Assembly: GCA_947074135.1 (NCBI GenBank)
Contig: CAMTOL010000033.1
Coordinates: 1-13,861, forward strand
Length of the DNA: 13,861 nt
DNA from: an uncultured Rikenellaceae bacterium
Lineage (GTDB): Bacteria; Bacteroidota; Bacteroidia; Bacteroidales; Rikenellaceae
Reading direction: 5' to 3'
Every line of letters begins with the position of its first letter. Position 1 is the first letter of the stretch. This document shows positions 1-8,862 of the stretch, one piece after another. Under the pieces are notes generated by a model that saw nothing but the letters and a program-made list of their open reading frames with translations, searched no databases and was not told the origin of the DNA. The position numbers and the translations under genes are program-made.

Positions 1-259
1 TGTTGGATGTGTTTGCAATGGTTCAATAACTGTTAATGTTTTTAGCGGTCTTTATATCTATATACCAAAGATTATTCATCATCAAGCCCTTAAAATTTAT
101 AATAATAATTACGCTGGGGCGCGTGATACAGAACTTTATAAACTAGCAGATTTATGATTTATGATTTAAAGCATTGTTGTCTCTTTTAAAGTTAACATAT
201 CACAAATCATAAAAAAATTGTATCTTTGGCGATTAGAAATTTAATATTACAATACATAA
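1..259. other. low-GC intergenic stretch upstream of secA
   Basis: This stretch is clearly more AT-rich than the genes that follow. A plus-strand frame is open from base 2 to a TGA at 155-157 (51 codons, no obvious start). It could be the 3' end of a gene cut by the window edge, but its Ile/Tyr/Asn-rich translation resembles no family I know, so I do not call it a gene. A 7-base unit, tttatga, is repeated in tandem at 151-164. The 10-mer tttatgattt at 151-160 has its exact reverse complement at 204-213, so a hairpin with a roughly 43-base loop is possible. The secA promoter element lies at the right end. Confidence 0.5.
221..228 (+). promoter_or_regulatory. Bacteroidetes-type -7 element of secA
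   Basis: The octamer TATCTTTG matches the Bacteroidetes sigma-ABfr -7 consensus TAnnTTTG exactly and lies 31 bases before the secA ATG, which would give a leader of about 25 bases. No convincing TTG-type -33 element is present at the usual 19-21 base spacing, so the call rests on the -7 match and its position. Confidence 0.5.
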
Positions 260-3200
260 ATGGGAATTACAGAGAGTATTTTAAAACTCTTTTTTGGCTC
301 TAAAGCCGATAAAGACCGCAAAGCAATTGAACCTTACGTTAAATCAATTCAGACTGCATATCCAGCTATCGAGGCACTTAGTAATGACGAACTTCGTGCT
401 CGTTCAACGGCACTTCGTCAAAGGATTGCAGATGCGATAGCAGAAAAAGAGGCAGAGATTGCTAAGTGTACAGCACAGATGGAAGATGAGTCGATAGCTG
501 TTGAGGAGAAAGAGAAGATAGCAACGACTAAAGATAAACTCAAGAAAGAGGTTAATGAAATTATAGAGGAGCAGCTTTTGGAGATTTTGCCTGAAGCCTT
601 CTCAATAGTTAAGGATACAGCACGCCGTTTTACTCAAAATGACACAGTTGTAGTTACTGCAACTCAGTTTGATAGAGATCTGGCTGCCGAACGTGATTTT
701 GTAAATATCGAGGGCGATAAAGCTATTTATTCGACTGAGTGGACAGCAGGAGGTAATACTATTAACTGGGATATGGTTCATTACGATGTACAGTTATTTG
801 GTGGTGTGGCGCTCCATAAAGGTAATATTGCTGAGATGGCAACTGGTGAGGGTAAAACTCTTGTGGCAACGCTCCCTGTATTCCTCAATGCACTTGCAGG
901 TAAGGGTGTTCATATCGTAACGGTCAACGACTATCTTTCGCGTCGTGACTCGGAGTGGATGGGACCTTTGTATCAATTCCATGGACTTTCGGTTGATTGT
1001 ATCGACCGTCACCAACCTAACTCATCGGCTCGCCGCAAGGCTTACCAAGCCGATATCACTTTTGGTACTAACAACGAGTTTGGTTTCGACTATTTGAGAG
1101 ATAATATGGCGATTTCTGCCGAAGACCTCGTACAACGCGAACATCACTTTGCTATTGTCGATGAGGTTGACTCTGTACTTATTGACGATGCTCGTACTCC
1201 GCTTATCATCTCAGGTCCAGTGCCTAAGGGCGAAGACCAATTGTTTGAGGAGTATAATCCGCTAGTCGAAAATCTATACAATCAACAAAAAACACTATGT
1301 ACTCAATTACTCTCTGAAGCTCGTAAGTTGATTGCATCTGGTGATACAGAGAAGGGTGGTATTGTGCTCTATCGTGCGCACAAAGGTCTGCCTAAGAGCA
1401 AGCCGCTTATCAAATTCTTGTCGGAAGAGGGTATGCGTTCGTTGATGCTCAAAACCGAGAATACATTTATGGAGAACAACAGTAAACGTATGCACGAAAT
1501 TACTGATGACTTGTTCTTCATTATTGACGAAAAGATGCACTCTGTAGAGCTTACCGACAAGGGTCACGAGGCATTGGCACGTAAAACAGACGATAAAAAT
1601 TTCTTCGTTCTTCCAGATATCGGTAGTGAGATTGCTCGTATCCAAAACTCTGAACAAGGTGCCGAAGAGAAAGCTGAAACTAAAGATAAACTGTTGGCTG
1701 ATTACGCTGTTAAGAGCGAACGTGTGCACACTGTCAACCAATTGTTGAAAGCCTATGCAATGTTCGAGAACGATGTTGAATATATCGTTGATGGTAACAA
1801 AGTAAAAATAGTTGACGAGCAGACAGGTCGTATTATGGAGGGCAGACGCTACTCCGACGGACTCCACCAAGCTATCGAGGCTAAGGAGCACGTTAAGGTT
1901 GAGGCTGCAACCCAGACTTTTGCAACTATTACGCTTCAAAACTACTTCCGTATGTACCACAAACTTGCAGGTATGACTGGTACTGCCGAAACAGAAGCGT
2001 CAGAGTTGTGGAATATCTATAAATTGGACGTTATTGTAATTCCTACCAACCGTGTTATTGCTCGTGATGACCGCCAAGATATCATCTATAAGACTAAACG
2101 TGAGAAGTATGCAGCAGTAATCGATGAGGCTAAGAAGATGGTAGATGCAGGTCGTCCAGTGTTGATTGGTACCACTTCGGTTGAGATTTCGGAGTTGCTT
2201 AGCAAGATGCTCAAACTTCGAGGTGTTCAGCACAACGTTCTTAATGCCAAACAGCACCAAAGCGAGGCATTGATTGTTTCTGAAGCAGGTCGTGCGGGTC
2301 AAGTTACCATTGCAACCAATATGGCAGGTCGTGGTACGGACATCAAACTATCGGCAGAGGTTAAAGATGCAGGTGGACTTGCAATTGTAGGTACTGAACG
2401 TCACGAGAGCCGCCGTGTTGACCGCCAGTTGCGTGGTCGTGCAGGTCGTCAAGGTGATCCCGGTAGTTCGCAGTTCTTCGTGTCGTTAGAGGACGATTTG
2501 ATGCGTCTTTTTGGTTCGGAGCGTATCTCTAAATTGATGGATAGTATGGGCATCAAAGAGGGCGAGAGTATTCAAGCTGGTATGATGACCAAGGCAATTG
2601 AGCGTGCGCAGAAGAAGGTAGAAGAGAATAACTTTGGTATGCGTAAACGACTGCTCGAGTATGATGATGTGATGAACTCGCAACGTGAGGTTATCTATAC
2701 TCGTCGTCGTCACTCCCTAAGCGGCGAACGTGTCGATGTCGATTTGAATTTGATGATGGGTGAGTATGCGGCGCAGTTTGTTGAAAACAACAGAGGTGCT
2801 TCGTTTGACGATTTCTCTGTTGAGTTTATTTCAGCCGTTTCGGTAGAACCAACTATGAGCGAGAAAGAGTACTCGGATATGAGTGACGCCGATCTTGCCG
2901 ATGCATTGGTTAAAGATATGACAGCTGCGTTAACTCGTCGTGCAGAGACAATTGCTAAAGTGGCGATGCCGGTGCTAGAAAAGGTATTTGCGGAGCAGGG
3001 CGAACACTACGAGAATATTATGGTTCCTGTAACTGATGGTCTTCGTGGGTTCAATATTGCGGTGAACCTTAAGAAGGCGATTGATACCAAAGGTTTGGAG
3101 ATAGCTCGTCAATTTAGTCGCGTTGTGATGCTTATTACAATCGATGAGAAGTGGAAAGAGCACCTTCGTGATATGGACGATTTGAAACAGTCGGTTCAGA

Positions 3201-3538
3201 ATGCTACTTATGAACAGAAAGACCCATTGTTGATCTATAAATTCGAGTCGTTCAATCTCTTCAAAACTATGATTTCGGAGTTGAACCAAGATATTATTTC
3301 TACAATTCTCAAAGGCTATATTCCAGTGGCTCAACAGCAGCAGCAACCACAGCGTGCAGCAGCTCCTAAACCTCAAGATATGAGCAAGATGCAGACTTCG
3401 CGCACTGAAGCGGCGTTGAATGTTGGAGCGGGTGACAAACAGCGTCCTGCACCGGTTCACGTTGAGAAGTCGGTGGGTCGCAACGATGCGTGTCCTTGTG
3501 GTTCGGGTAAGAAATACAAGCAATGCCACGGGAAATAA
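260..3538 (+). CDS. secA: Preprotein translocase ATPase SecA
   Basis: SecA is the cytosolic ATPase motor that pushes unfolded preproteins through the SecYEG channel. The Walker A motif GEGKT is at residues 196-200, the Walker B DEVD at 301-304, GRGTD at 690-694 and the arginine-finger motif RGRAGRQGD at 725-733. The tail has the zinc-binding pattern CxC-x8-CH (C1078, C1080, C1089, H1090) expected for contact with SecB or the ribosome. At 1092 residues it is about 190 longer than E. coli SecA. Part of the excess is a charged, probably coiled-coil stretch at about residues 55-105 ahead of the Walker motif, as is usual in Bacteroidetes. A Gln-rich linker (five Q at 1025-1029) precedes the zinc tail. 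The ATG follows an A-rich leader, and the N-terminus matches SecA from its first helix. The frame is intact. Confidence 0.98.
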   Translation: MGITESILKLFFGSKADKDRKAIEPYVKSIQTAYPAIEALSNDELRARSTALRQRIADAIAEKEAEIAKCTAQMEDESIAVEEKEKIATTKDKLKKEVNEIIEEQLLEILPEAFSIVKDTARRFTQNDTVVVTATQFDRDLAAERDFVNIEGDKAIYSTEWTAGGNTINWDMVHYDVQLFGGVALHKGNIAEMATGEGKTLVATLPVFLNALAGKGVHIVTVNDYLSRRDSEWMGPLYQFHGLSVDCIDRHQPNSSARRKAYQADITFGTNNEFGFDYLRDNMAISAEDLVQREHHFAIVDEVDSVLIDDARTPLIISGPVPKGEDQLFEEYNPLVENLYNQQKTLCTQLLSEARKLIASGDTEKGGIVLYRAHKGLPKSKPLIKFLSEEGMRSLMLKTENTFMENNSKRMHEITDDLFFIIDEKMHSVELTDKGHEALARKTDDKNFFVLPDIGSEIARIQNSEQGAEEKAETKDKLLADYAVKSERVHTVNQLLKAYAMFENDVEYIVDGNKVKIVDEQTGRIMEGRRYSDGLHQAIEAKEHVKVEAATQTFATITLQNYFRMYHKLAGMTGTAETEASELWNIYKLDVIVIPTNRVIARDDRQDIIYKTKREKYAAVIDEAKKMVDAGRPVLIGTTSVEISELLSKMLKLRGVQHNVLNAKQHQSEALIVSEAGRAGQVTIATNMAGRGTDIKLSAEVKDAGGLAIVGTERHESRRVDRQLRGRAGRQGDPGSSQFFVSLEDDLMRLFGSERISKLMDSMGIKEGESIQAGMMTKAIERAQKKVEENNFGMRKRLLEYDDVMNSQREVIYTRRRHSLSGERVDVDLNLMMGEYAAQFVENNRGASFDDFSVEFISAVSVEPTMSEKEYSDMSDADLADALVKDMTAALTRRAETIAKVAMPVLEKVFAEQGEHYENIMVPVTDGLRGFNIAVNLKKAIDTKGLEIARQFSRVVMLITIDEKWKEHLRDMDDLKQSVQNATYEQKDPLLIYKFESFNLFKTMISELNQDIISTILKGYIPVAQQQQQPQRAAAPKPQDMSKMQTSRTEAALNVGAGDKQRPAPVHVEKSVGRNDACPCGSGKKYKQCHGK

Positions 3539-3543
3539 TTTAC

Positions 3544-3607
3544 AATTTACAATTGATAATAGACAATGTTTTATGAATAAATAATTGTCTATTTTCAATT
3601 GTCAATT
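3544..3607. repeat. Long imperfect palindrome between secA and recR
   Basis: Bases 3550-3567 pair with 3584-3601: 18 positions with one mismatch around a 16-base loop. With one further mismatch the stem extends to 3544/3607, giving 24 positions. The 7-mer tttacaa is repeated in tandem at 3539-3552, overlapping the left arm. The palindrome is followed on the plus strand by an A-run, not a T-run, so it is not a canonical intrinsic terminator. It could slow or attenuate transcription, protect the secA mRNA 3' end, or be a copy of a dispersed palindromic repeat. Its right arm ends 9 bases before the recR start codon. Confidence 0.8.
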
Positions 3608-3615
3608 AAAAAAAC

Positions 3616-4206
3616 TTGTCACAACTGTTAGATAATGTTGTTGGGGAGCTATCGAAGTTGCCCGGTGTTGGGCGCAGAACTGCGCTCCGACTTGCGCTAC
3701 ATATACTGCGTGAGGATATCGAAGATGTTGACCAGTTGGCTGGGGCCATCTACCAATTTCGTCGTGATATCAAACGCTGTTCGAAATGCAACAACCTATC
3801 CGATACTGACATCTGCCCAATCTGCTCATCTGAACGACGCGATAGAACGACTATTTGTGTTGTCGAACAGATTGCAGACCTAATCTCAATCGAAAATACG
3901 GGGCAATATAGCGGTTTGTATCACGTCCTAGGCGGTGTTATTTCGCCAATGTTAGGTATTACTCCATCGGAACTTAAAATTGACCTACTTATAAAATCTA
4001 TTGCTGAGAATTCGGTCAAAGAGGTAATCTTGGCTCTCCCAACAACTATTGAAGGCGAAACTACGCAGTTCTACATCACTCGTCGTATCGAAAATAGTGG
4101 TGCTCAGATAAGCGCTATTTCGCGAGGTATTGGTTTTGGCGATGAAATCGAATATGCCGATCCTTTGACAGTTGCTCACGCTATTTCGCACAGAAAGAAA
4201 CTATAA
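3616..4206 (+). CDS. recR: Recombination mediator protein RecR
   Basis: RecR acts with RecO (and RecF) to load RecA onto single-stranded gaps during recombinational repair. The 196-residue protein shows the whole family layout. A helix-hairpin-helix DNA-binding segment lies at about 12-31 (LSKLPGVGRRTALRLALHIL). A four-cysteine zinc finger uses C55, C58, C67 and C70. A Toprim domain begins at ICVVE (about 80-84) and includes the family signature GLYHVLGGVISPM. The start is TTG. An in-frame TAA lies at 3607-3609 and no ATG or GTG falls between that stop and the conserved helix-hairpin-helix, so TTG is the only start that keeps the family N-terminus. An A-run precedes it. It lies 77 bases after secA and may share its transcript through the palindrome. 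Confidence 0.96.
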   Translation: MSQLLDNVVGELSKLPGVGRRTALRLALHILREDIEDVDQLAGAIYQFRRDIKRCSKCNNLSDTDICPICSSERRDRTTICVVEQIADLISIENTGQYSGLYHVLGGVISPMLGITPSELKIDLLIKSIAENSVKEVILALPTTIEGETTQFYITRRIENSGAQISAISRGIGFGDEIEYADPLTVAHAISHRKKL

Positions 4207-4218
4207 AGTTGCTCTTTG

Positions 4219-4238
4219 TATTGCCTTGAATAGCAATA
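4219..4238 (+). terminator. Weak hairpin after recR
   Basis: A 6-base stem (tattgc at 4219-4224, gcaata at 4233-4238) with an 8-base loop is followed by a short T-rich run. It is AT-rich and only marginally stable, so it may be a weak terminator or chance. It lies just upstream of the promoter element of the next gene, which is where a recR terminator would be expected. Confidence 0.25.
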
Positions 4239-4254
4239 TTTAGTAAAATTTTTA

Positions 4255-4262
4255 TAAATTTG
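4255..4262 (+). promoter_or_regulatory. Bacteroidetes-type -7 element before the exported TPR-like protein
   Basis: TAAATTTG matches the TAnnTTTG consensus exactly and lies 37 bases before the ATG at 4299. The -33 region has no clear TTG at the normal spacing; the nearest TTGs, at 4221 and 4226, are too far upstream. The match suggests that the exported protein and probably the M28 peptidase behind it have a promoter separate from recR. Confidence 0.45.
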
Positions 4263-4298
4263 CAGCTGAACGTTTAATCTAACTAAAACCTAAAGGCA

Positions 4299-5405
4299 AT
4301 GAAACGAATTTTACTCTGTTTTACGCTATCTTTAATCTCTATTATAGCTATTTCGCAAGAGGCAAAAATCGAAAGAATTAACATCTTAGCAGGCAAAAAT
4401 CCTATCGTCATAGATGCTGCTTATAATAAACTTTCGTCGCAGGATACCTATGCTCTGACCTCGAACCTTAATCAATCTGCTCCTGCTTCTTTTTTTGGCA
4501 GTTATCTTGATAGAGGTTGCGGCACTCAGGTTAATGCTAACCAAAATCCGATGTATGTTTTTGAGTTCGAGTTCTCTCCTATCAACCGACCAAAGATTGC
4601 GTATGTGACTATCAGTGAATTGACTGGCAAAAGAAGAGTAGATCAAAATTATGTTGCAGTGGTTGATTTCGAAACATCTTGTAAACTTTTGGTTAAAGAT
4701 AATCGTGGGGAGGTGCTTAAAAGTATTATTATCTCCAATGGACTTGACGTTAAGCGTTATTATTACTGTTTTGCGACTTCGAACAAAAACCCTAACGGTC
4801 TGTTGCTCGAAAAGATTAACGAAAGAGATATTATGGGTTGGGCAACTCCCGAACTATTAGCTCTTAGAATGAAGGAGGCAGAGAAAGGAAATATTTTTGG
4901 CGATATTTATAGTCAGATTATAAGTGAATATTATCGTAAGGCTCACGCTGTGTTGATGGTGCTTTTCGATGATATATCGGTATCACAATCTAACTTTAAG
5001 ATGCATACAATCAAGAAGAAGCAGCAGAGTTCTTTTCCTCAGGCTATGGAGTCTGTTGAGGAGTTGAGGAGTTGTTTTACGGCTTGGGTAGATAATCCAA
5101 ACGATGAAGCTAATCTTTCGATAATGAGAATGTGCTCGGACAAGGCTGCTCTTTATGCTCAAAACAGCAATGACAGAAAACTTCAGATTCTCTACTATAT
5201 GAATGCTGCGCTAGGTTATACTCTGCTTGGCGATTACTCTAGTGCTGCTCAGTGCGCTATTAAGGGAGATGATCTTGATCGTTCGTTTTTTCAAACGGCA
5301 GCAGATGCGGAGAGCTATTTTTATTCACTCTTGAGGCGTCGTGATATTTACAGGGTTAGTCGTGAGATTAATGCGAACCAATCTTTCGATTTTAAATCAA
5401 ATTAG
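4299..5405 (+). CDS. Exported protein of unknown family with TPR-like C-terminal part
   Basis: I do not recognise this 368-residue protein. Residues 1-19 form a signal peptide (MKR, a hydrophobic run, then AIS before Q20), so it should be exported; no lipobox cysteine is present, which argues against a lipoprotein. The first half looks beta-rich, with many alternating aromatic and charged strands at about 90-160. The second half is helical. Residues about 295-320 (YYMNAALGYTLLGDYSSAAQCAIKG) fit one tetratricopeptide unit, with small and aromatic residues at the expected places, which suggests a protein-binding role. It lies 92 bases after recR and 48 bases before the M28 peptidase on the same strand, with no terminator between, so it is probably co-transcribed with the peptidase. 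The ATG follows an A-rich leader and starts exactly at the signal peptide. No catalytic motif is visible. Confidence 0.85.
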   Translation: MKRILLCFTLSLISIIAISQEAKIERINILAGKNPIVIDAAYNKLSSQDTYALTSNLNQSAPASFFGSYLDRGCGTQVNANQNPMYVFEFEFSPINRPKIAYVTISELTGKRRVDQNYVAVVDFETSCKLLVKDNRGEVLKSIIISNGLDVKRYYYCFATSNKNPNGLLLEKINERDIMGWATPELLALRMKEAEKGNIFGDIYSQIISEYYRKAHAVLMVLFDDISVSQSNFKMHTIKKKQQSSFPQAMESVEELRSCFTAWVDNPNDEANLSIMRMCSDKAALYAQNSNDRKLQILYYMNAALGYTLLGDYSSAAQCAIKGDDLDRSFFQTAADAESYFYSLLRRRDIYRVSREINANQSFDFKSN

Positions 5406-5453
5406 TATCACTCTCCAATATTCATTATTATTACAATTAAGTGAACCTATACT

Positions 5454-7025
5454 ATGAAAAAATGTACTCTGCTTTTTGTGGCGTTAATTGCTTTTGGGGT
5501 CAACTCAATCACTGCTCAAGACAAGGTTGTTGACCGTATTATTGAGATTGGAAATTCAGATAACCAGGTTATGGAGCATCTCGATATTCTCTCAAATAGA
5601 ATTGGTGGTCGTCCAATCGGCTCTGATGCTTATGATAATGCTGTCAAGTGGACAGCCGACCAGTTCCGAAAGTGGGGTATGGAGGTAGTTGTAGAGCAGT
5701 GTGGAGAGCTTGGTGTTGGTTTTAATCGTGGACCTTGGTTTGGTCGTATGCTGTCGGACGAAGGTATGGTACTTCATTTTGCAACTCCGTCTTACACCTC
5801 GGGAACTAAGGGTGTTCAACGTGGGCACGTAGTTATGGAGCCTAAGAGTAAAACGGAACTGGAGAGGATGAGAACGGTTCTCAATGGAGCTTGGGTACTT
5901 GTAGATGGTATAAGCAGAGGATGGGCTATTGATCGTTCTGCAAAAGGCGACTCTGTTCGTCAAGCAGCAATTGAATATAATATTCTAACCAACAAACACA
6001 ATGATTCGGTTCGTCGTGCTAACTTTCGAAACGACATTGCTGTATATGAAAAAGAGTTGAAACCGTTGAAAGAGGAGCCTGCACTATTTTATAACGAGAT
6101 GATTGAGGCGGGAGTACTTGGTTTTATTCAGGCTTCGCGTGTGCCGATTAATGCACTCTATGACAGAGCGGCAATGGATGGAATGACGTTTGAGAATTTA
6201 CCAAAAGTTCCAGATATTAAGCTTGACGAGAAGCAGTATGCAATTATTGCCGAAAAGGTTAAACGCAGAGAGTATTTTCAATTGGAGTTTGATATTAGAA
6301 ACCATTTTCGTCCAGGACCAGTGCCTTATCACAATGTTATAGCAATACTTCGCGGTAGCGAAAAGCCTAATGAGTATGTGATTTCGGGTGGTCATCTTGA
6401 TGCTTTTGATGTGGCGACTGGTGGAGTTGACTGTGGTAGCGGTAGCTCGGCTAATATGGAGGCAGCTCGACTTATTATGGAAGCAGCACAGGGTAAAAAG
6501 CCTAAACGTTCGATTATGATTGCTCTTTGGGCAGGCGAGGAGTTTGGTCTGTTGGGGTCGAAGTATTTTGTTGAAACGCACCAAAAAGATTGGAAAAATA
6601 TTTCGAACTATTTTAATCGTGATGGAGGTCCTTTGGCCTCAAATTCGTTGACAGTTAACGAGGCAATGTATCCTGCATTTGAACGTGCAACAAAGGTTAT
6701 AGTTGAGGGCAGAGCAATTAAAGATACTGCTTATAGATTTACACTCCGTAAACGTACTGGCGAACCATCTAAGCGTCCTACTTCGGCTGGAGGGTCAGAT
6801 CACGCCTATTTTGCATTGAACGGCATTCCTACAGTAAGTTTTGGTACGGCTGATTATAAAGGCTATGGCTTCTCGTATGGCGAGATTTGGCATACCGAGC
6901 GTGATTTGTACAATAAGAGTATTGCTGAGTATCAAGAACAGTCGTCAGTTGTAATGGCAATTGTGTTGTGGAATTTGGCAAACGAAAAGAGTTTACTCTC
7001 GCGTGAGGGACTTTACCGTGATTAA
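5454..7025 (+). CDS. Exported M28-family zinc peptidase (carboxypeptidase Q-like)
   Basis: Predicted secreted dizinc exopeptidase of family M28 that removes single residues from peptides, most likely in the periplasm. A signal peptide covers residues 1-21 (ITA before Q22). The middle (about 120-290) probably holds the PA-like lid domain seen in carboxypeptidase Q relatives, and the catalytic domain begins at about 298. Predicted zinc ligands are H314 in GGHLD (with the supporting D316), the bridging D326, E363 next to the general base E362 in GEEFGLLGS, D390 in NRDGG, and H480 in WHTERD. One oddity is the bridging motif DCGSG, where relatives usually have DDGxG; the bridging aspartate is kept and the second acidic residue is a cysteine (C327). 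The 523-residue length suits the family. The substrate cannot be inferred. Confidence 0.93.
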   Translation: MKKCTLLFVALIAFGVNSITAQDKVVDRIIEIGNSDNQVMEHLDILSNRIGGRPIGSDAYDNAVKWTADQFRKWGMEVVVEQCGELGVGFNRGPWFGRMLSDEGMVLHFATPSYTSGTKGVQRGHVVMEPKSKTELERMRTVLNGAWVLVDGISRGWAIDRSAKGDSVRQAAIEYNILTNKHNDSVRRANFRNDIAVYEKELKPLKEEPALFYNEMIEAGVLGFIQASRVPINALYDRAAMDGMTFENLPKVPDIKLDEKQYAIIAEKVKRREYFQLEFDIRNHFRPGPVPYHNVIAILRGSEKPNEYVISGGHLDAFDVATGGVDCGSGSSANMEAARLIMEAAQGKKPKRSIMIALWAGEEFGLLGSKYFVETHQKDWKNISNYFNRDGGPLASNSLTVNEAMYPAFERATKVIVEGRAIKDTAYRFTLRKRTGEPSKRPTSAGGSDHAYFALNGIPTVSFGTADYKGYGFSYGEIWHTERDLYNKSIAEYQEQSSVVMAIVLWNLANEKSLLSREGLYRD

Positions 7026-7046
7026 TCGACAATAGTAAATTAATCG
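7021..7046. repeat. 8-bp direct repeat over the M28 stop codon
   Basis: The octamer attaatcg occurs at 7021-7028 and again at 7039-7046, with a 10-base spacer. The first copy contains the TAA stop of the peptidase gene. It belongs to the set of short intergenic repeats described in the findings and may be chance in this AT-rich gap. Confidence 0.4.
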
Positions 7047-7065
7047 TTTGTAATTAACTAGTTTG

Positions 7066-7101
7066 GGAGTTAGGTAGTAGATACTTAGCTCCTAATTTTT
7101 T
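7066..7101 (+). terminator. Intrinsic terminator of the plus-strand block
   Basis: GGAGTTAG at 7066-7073 pairs with TTAGCTCC at 7085-7092, giving eight RNA pairs of which two are G-U, around an 11-base loop. TAA and six T follow (7093-7101). This is the right shape and place to end transcription from the M28 peptidase gene. The 3' arm and T-tract lie inside the last codons and stop of the convergent comEC; on the minus strand the hairpin would be preceded by the A-run and followed by no clear T-run. Confidence 0.6.
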
Positions 7102-8659
7102 GTGTTTCACTGGCGACAGCTATTCGACTACGGTGTTCGGAACGCTCTCTGAAAAACGTTATCAAGATAAATTCTACCAGATAGATTAAAATTAGAATCC
7201 ATAAAGGTAGATTAATATCTCGAATTACTGCCCAGGGTTGAGAACCAACGGCAGCAAAGACATCGTTTTGCAGGGCAGTTGCCCATACCCCAATTATGCC
7301 TATAAATCGAAGCGTTGTTATTAGATAGAGTAGTGTTGAGAGTACAATAATAGGCGTCGCAACCCATACCAATACGTTGAATAATGCCCCTGCCCAAGGC
7401 AGAGTTCCAAAGTGAAAGACAACTAGTGGAAGAACAGTTACTTGCGCTGCAATGGTTACGCATAGTGCACTCCAAATCCCTCGAACTAGCCAGTTTTCGG
7501 TTTTGTATAGTAACGCTAGTGGACGATAGAGTGTCGAAATGCCAATCATAGCAGTAAATGAGAGCTGAAAACCTACTTCAAATAGTGATAATGGGTTGGT
7601 TATCAGTATGATTATTGCAGCGGCGCAGAGAATATTGATTGAAGTGCCGCTACGGTGGAGCAATGTAGCGAGTTGGTAGAGCGAGAACATAATTACAGCT
7701 CGTTCTACCGATGGTGGCATTCCGACAAAGAAAGCATAGATCCAAAGTCCTGCAATAATTAGAATCGAATAGACTACTCGTCCAACTCCGTACCATAGTT
7801 TAAAGGTTGAGAACAAGATGTTGAGTAATACCACTATGATACCTATGTGCAGTCCCGAAATTGCGAGTAAATGTGCCACGCCAGAGTTTCGATAGTCCGA
7901 TATGGTTTGTCGAGGCAGTTTGCTTTTGTCGCCAATAGTCATTGCGGACATTGTGGCGGTTAGGTCAGGTCGCAGAGTGTCTATTTTGTAGATTTGTTCG
8001 GCGCAATCGGTTCTGAAACTTGTTATACGCTGTCTTAGGGATATTTTAGAGCTATCGACCTCTCCAATTATATGGTAGTTGTAGGCGTAAAACTCTCCTT
8101 CTATACCTTTGAGTGCCATAGTGCGTCGGAAGGTGCCGTAATCGCTACTGAACTCACGAAAACGAGAGTTGAAAGCTATAGTATCGCCAATTCTGATATT
8201 GTTTTGGTGTTTTGAGGTGTCGATATGGAGGTGTGCTCCAAAATTGGAGGCTATCCACTGTTTCGACGCGCTATCTTTGGCTGCAACTACCTCGATTGTA
8301 GCTCTTTTCCACCGTTTGTTTTGTTCGAAATCGCTCTTTAACGTGGCTATGACTTCGACCTTTGTGTCGGCAGTGATGTTAGATTTTGGAGGGAGTGCAA
8401 TTGCCGCTAAAATATACCCTGTAATTGCAAATAGGATAAAGAAGAGTGGTTTGCTCCAGCGTATTGTGATGTCGAGCACAATGGTAAGACCAAGTAGTAC
8501 AGTACCTATAATTAGCGGTGCGGAGTTAAATGAGAGTTCGCCATCGAGTCGGGCAGAGGTTATGATGCCACAGCACAGCGCAACCGTTACGCCTAGTAGT
8601 GGCGAGGTAATAATAGTGTTACGTATATATTGAGTTAGGTTTTCTACACTCTTTTTCAT
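7085..8659 (-). CDS. comEC: ComEC/Rec2-family DNA uptake channel, without nuclease-like domain
   Basis: Inner-membrane protein of the ComEC/Rec2 family, which carries incoming single-stranded DNA into the cytoplasm during natural transformation. N-terminal hydrophobic segments (about 18-36, 47-65, 70-90) lead into a soluble OB-like region (about 95-200, the DUF4131 part). The Competence domain follows, with the family signature GVAHLLAISGLHIG at 260-273, PPSVERAVIM at 315-324 and about seven more membrane helices up to about residue 503. The C-terminal metallo-beta-lactamase-like domain of B. subtilis and E. coli ComEC is absent, as commonly seen in Bacteroidetes, and 524 residues is on the short side. 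The ATG at 8659 is the first start; the frame is open for 22 codons upstream but has no ATG there. It converges with the peptidase gene. Confidence 0.93.
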   Translation of the reverse strand: MKKSVENLTQYIRNTIITSPLLGVTVALCCGIITSARLDGELSFNSAPLIIGTVLLGLTIVLDITIRWSKPLFFILFAITGYILAAIALPPKSNITADTKVEVIATLKSDFEQNKRWKRATIEVVAAKDSASKQWIASNFGAHLHIDTSKHQNNIRIGDTIAFNSRFREFSSDYGTFRRTMALKGIEGEFYAYNYHIIGEVDSSKISLRQRITSFRTDCAEQIYKIDTLRPDLTATMSAMTIGDKSKLPRQTISDYRNSGVAHLLAISGLHIGIIVVLLNILFSTFKLWYGVGRVVYSILIIAGLWIYAFFVGMPPSVERAVIMFSLYQLATLLHRSGTSINILCAAAIIILITNPLSLFEVGFQLSFTAMIGISTLYRPLALLYKTENWLVRGIWSALCVTIAAQVTVLPLVVFHFGTLPWAGALFNVLVWVATPIIVLSTLLYLITTLRFIGIIGVWATALQNDVFAAVGSQPWAVIRDINLPLWILILIYLVEFILITFFRERSEHRSRIAVASETQKIRS

Positions 8660-8862
8660 ATCTAAAGAGAAAATGGTCTTCGAGATACTTCTAATATGTC
8701 TATTGGCAATTAAGAAATGCGAGTCACTTTATTGGGCTAAACAGATTATTTATTGCGTCAACAAGGACCTGAAACAATCTTTCGGCGCAATTAGTAATCC
8801 GTTAATATCTTTAATTTTAGTTATCGTACTTATTTAGGTACACAATAAAATGGTATGCAAAA

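Noticed and set aside
2..157. Possible 3' end of a gene running in from before the window
   Set aside because: The frame is open for 51 codons but the stretch is strongly AT-rich, the translation is compositionally biased and no family is recognisable; more flanking sequence is needed to decide.
1307..3598. Long minus-strand open frames (about 217 and 207 codons) opposite secA
   Set aside because: They lie antisense to an intact, highly conserved secA, their translations resemble no family, and they are explained by the codon use of the sense strand.
8169..8633. 154-codon plus-strand open frame opposite comEC
   Set aside because: It overlaps well-conserved comEC coding sequence in full, has no plausible upstream signals and looks like an antisense shadow.
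7085..8659. comEC considered as a truncated pseudogene because it lacks the metallo-beta-lactamase-like domain
   Set aside because: The membrane Competence domain is complete, the stop fits a compact convergent border, and Bacteroidetes ComEC proteins commonly lack that domain.
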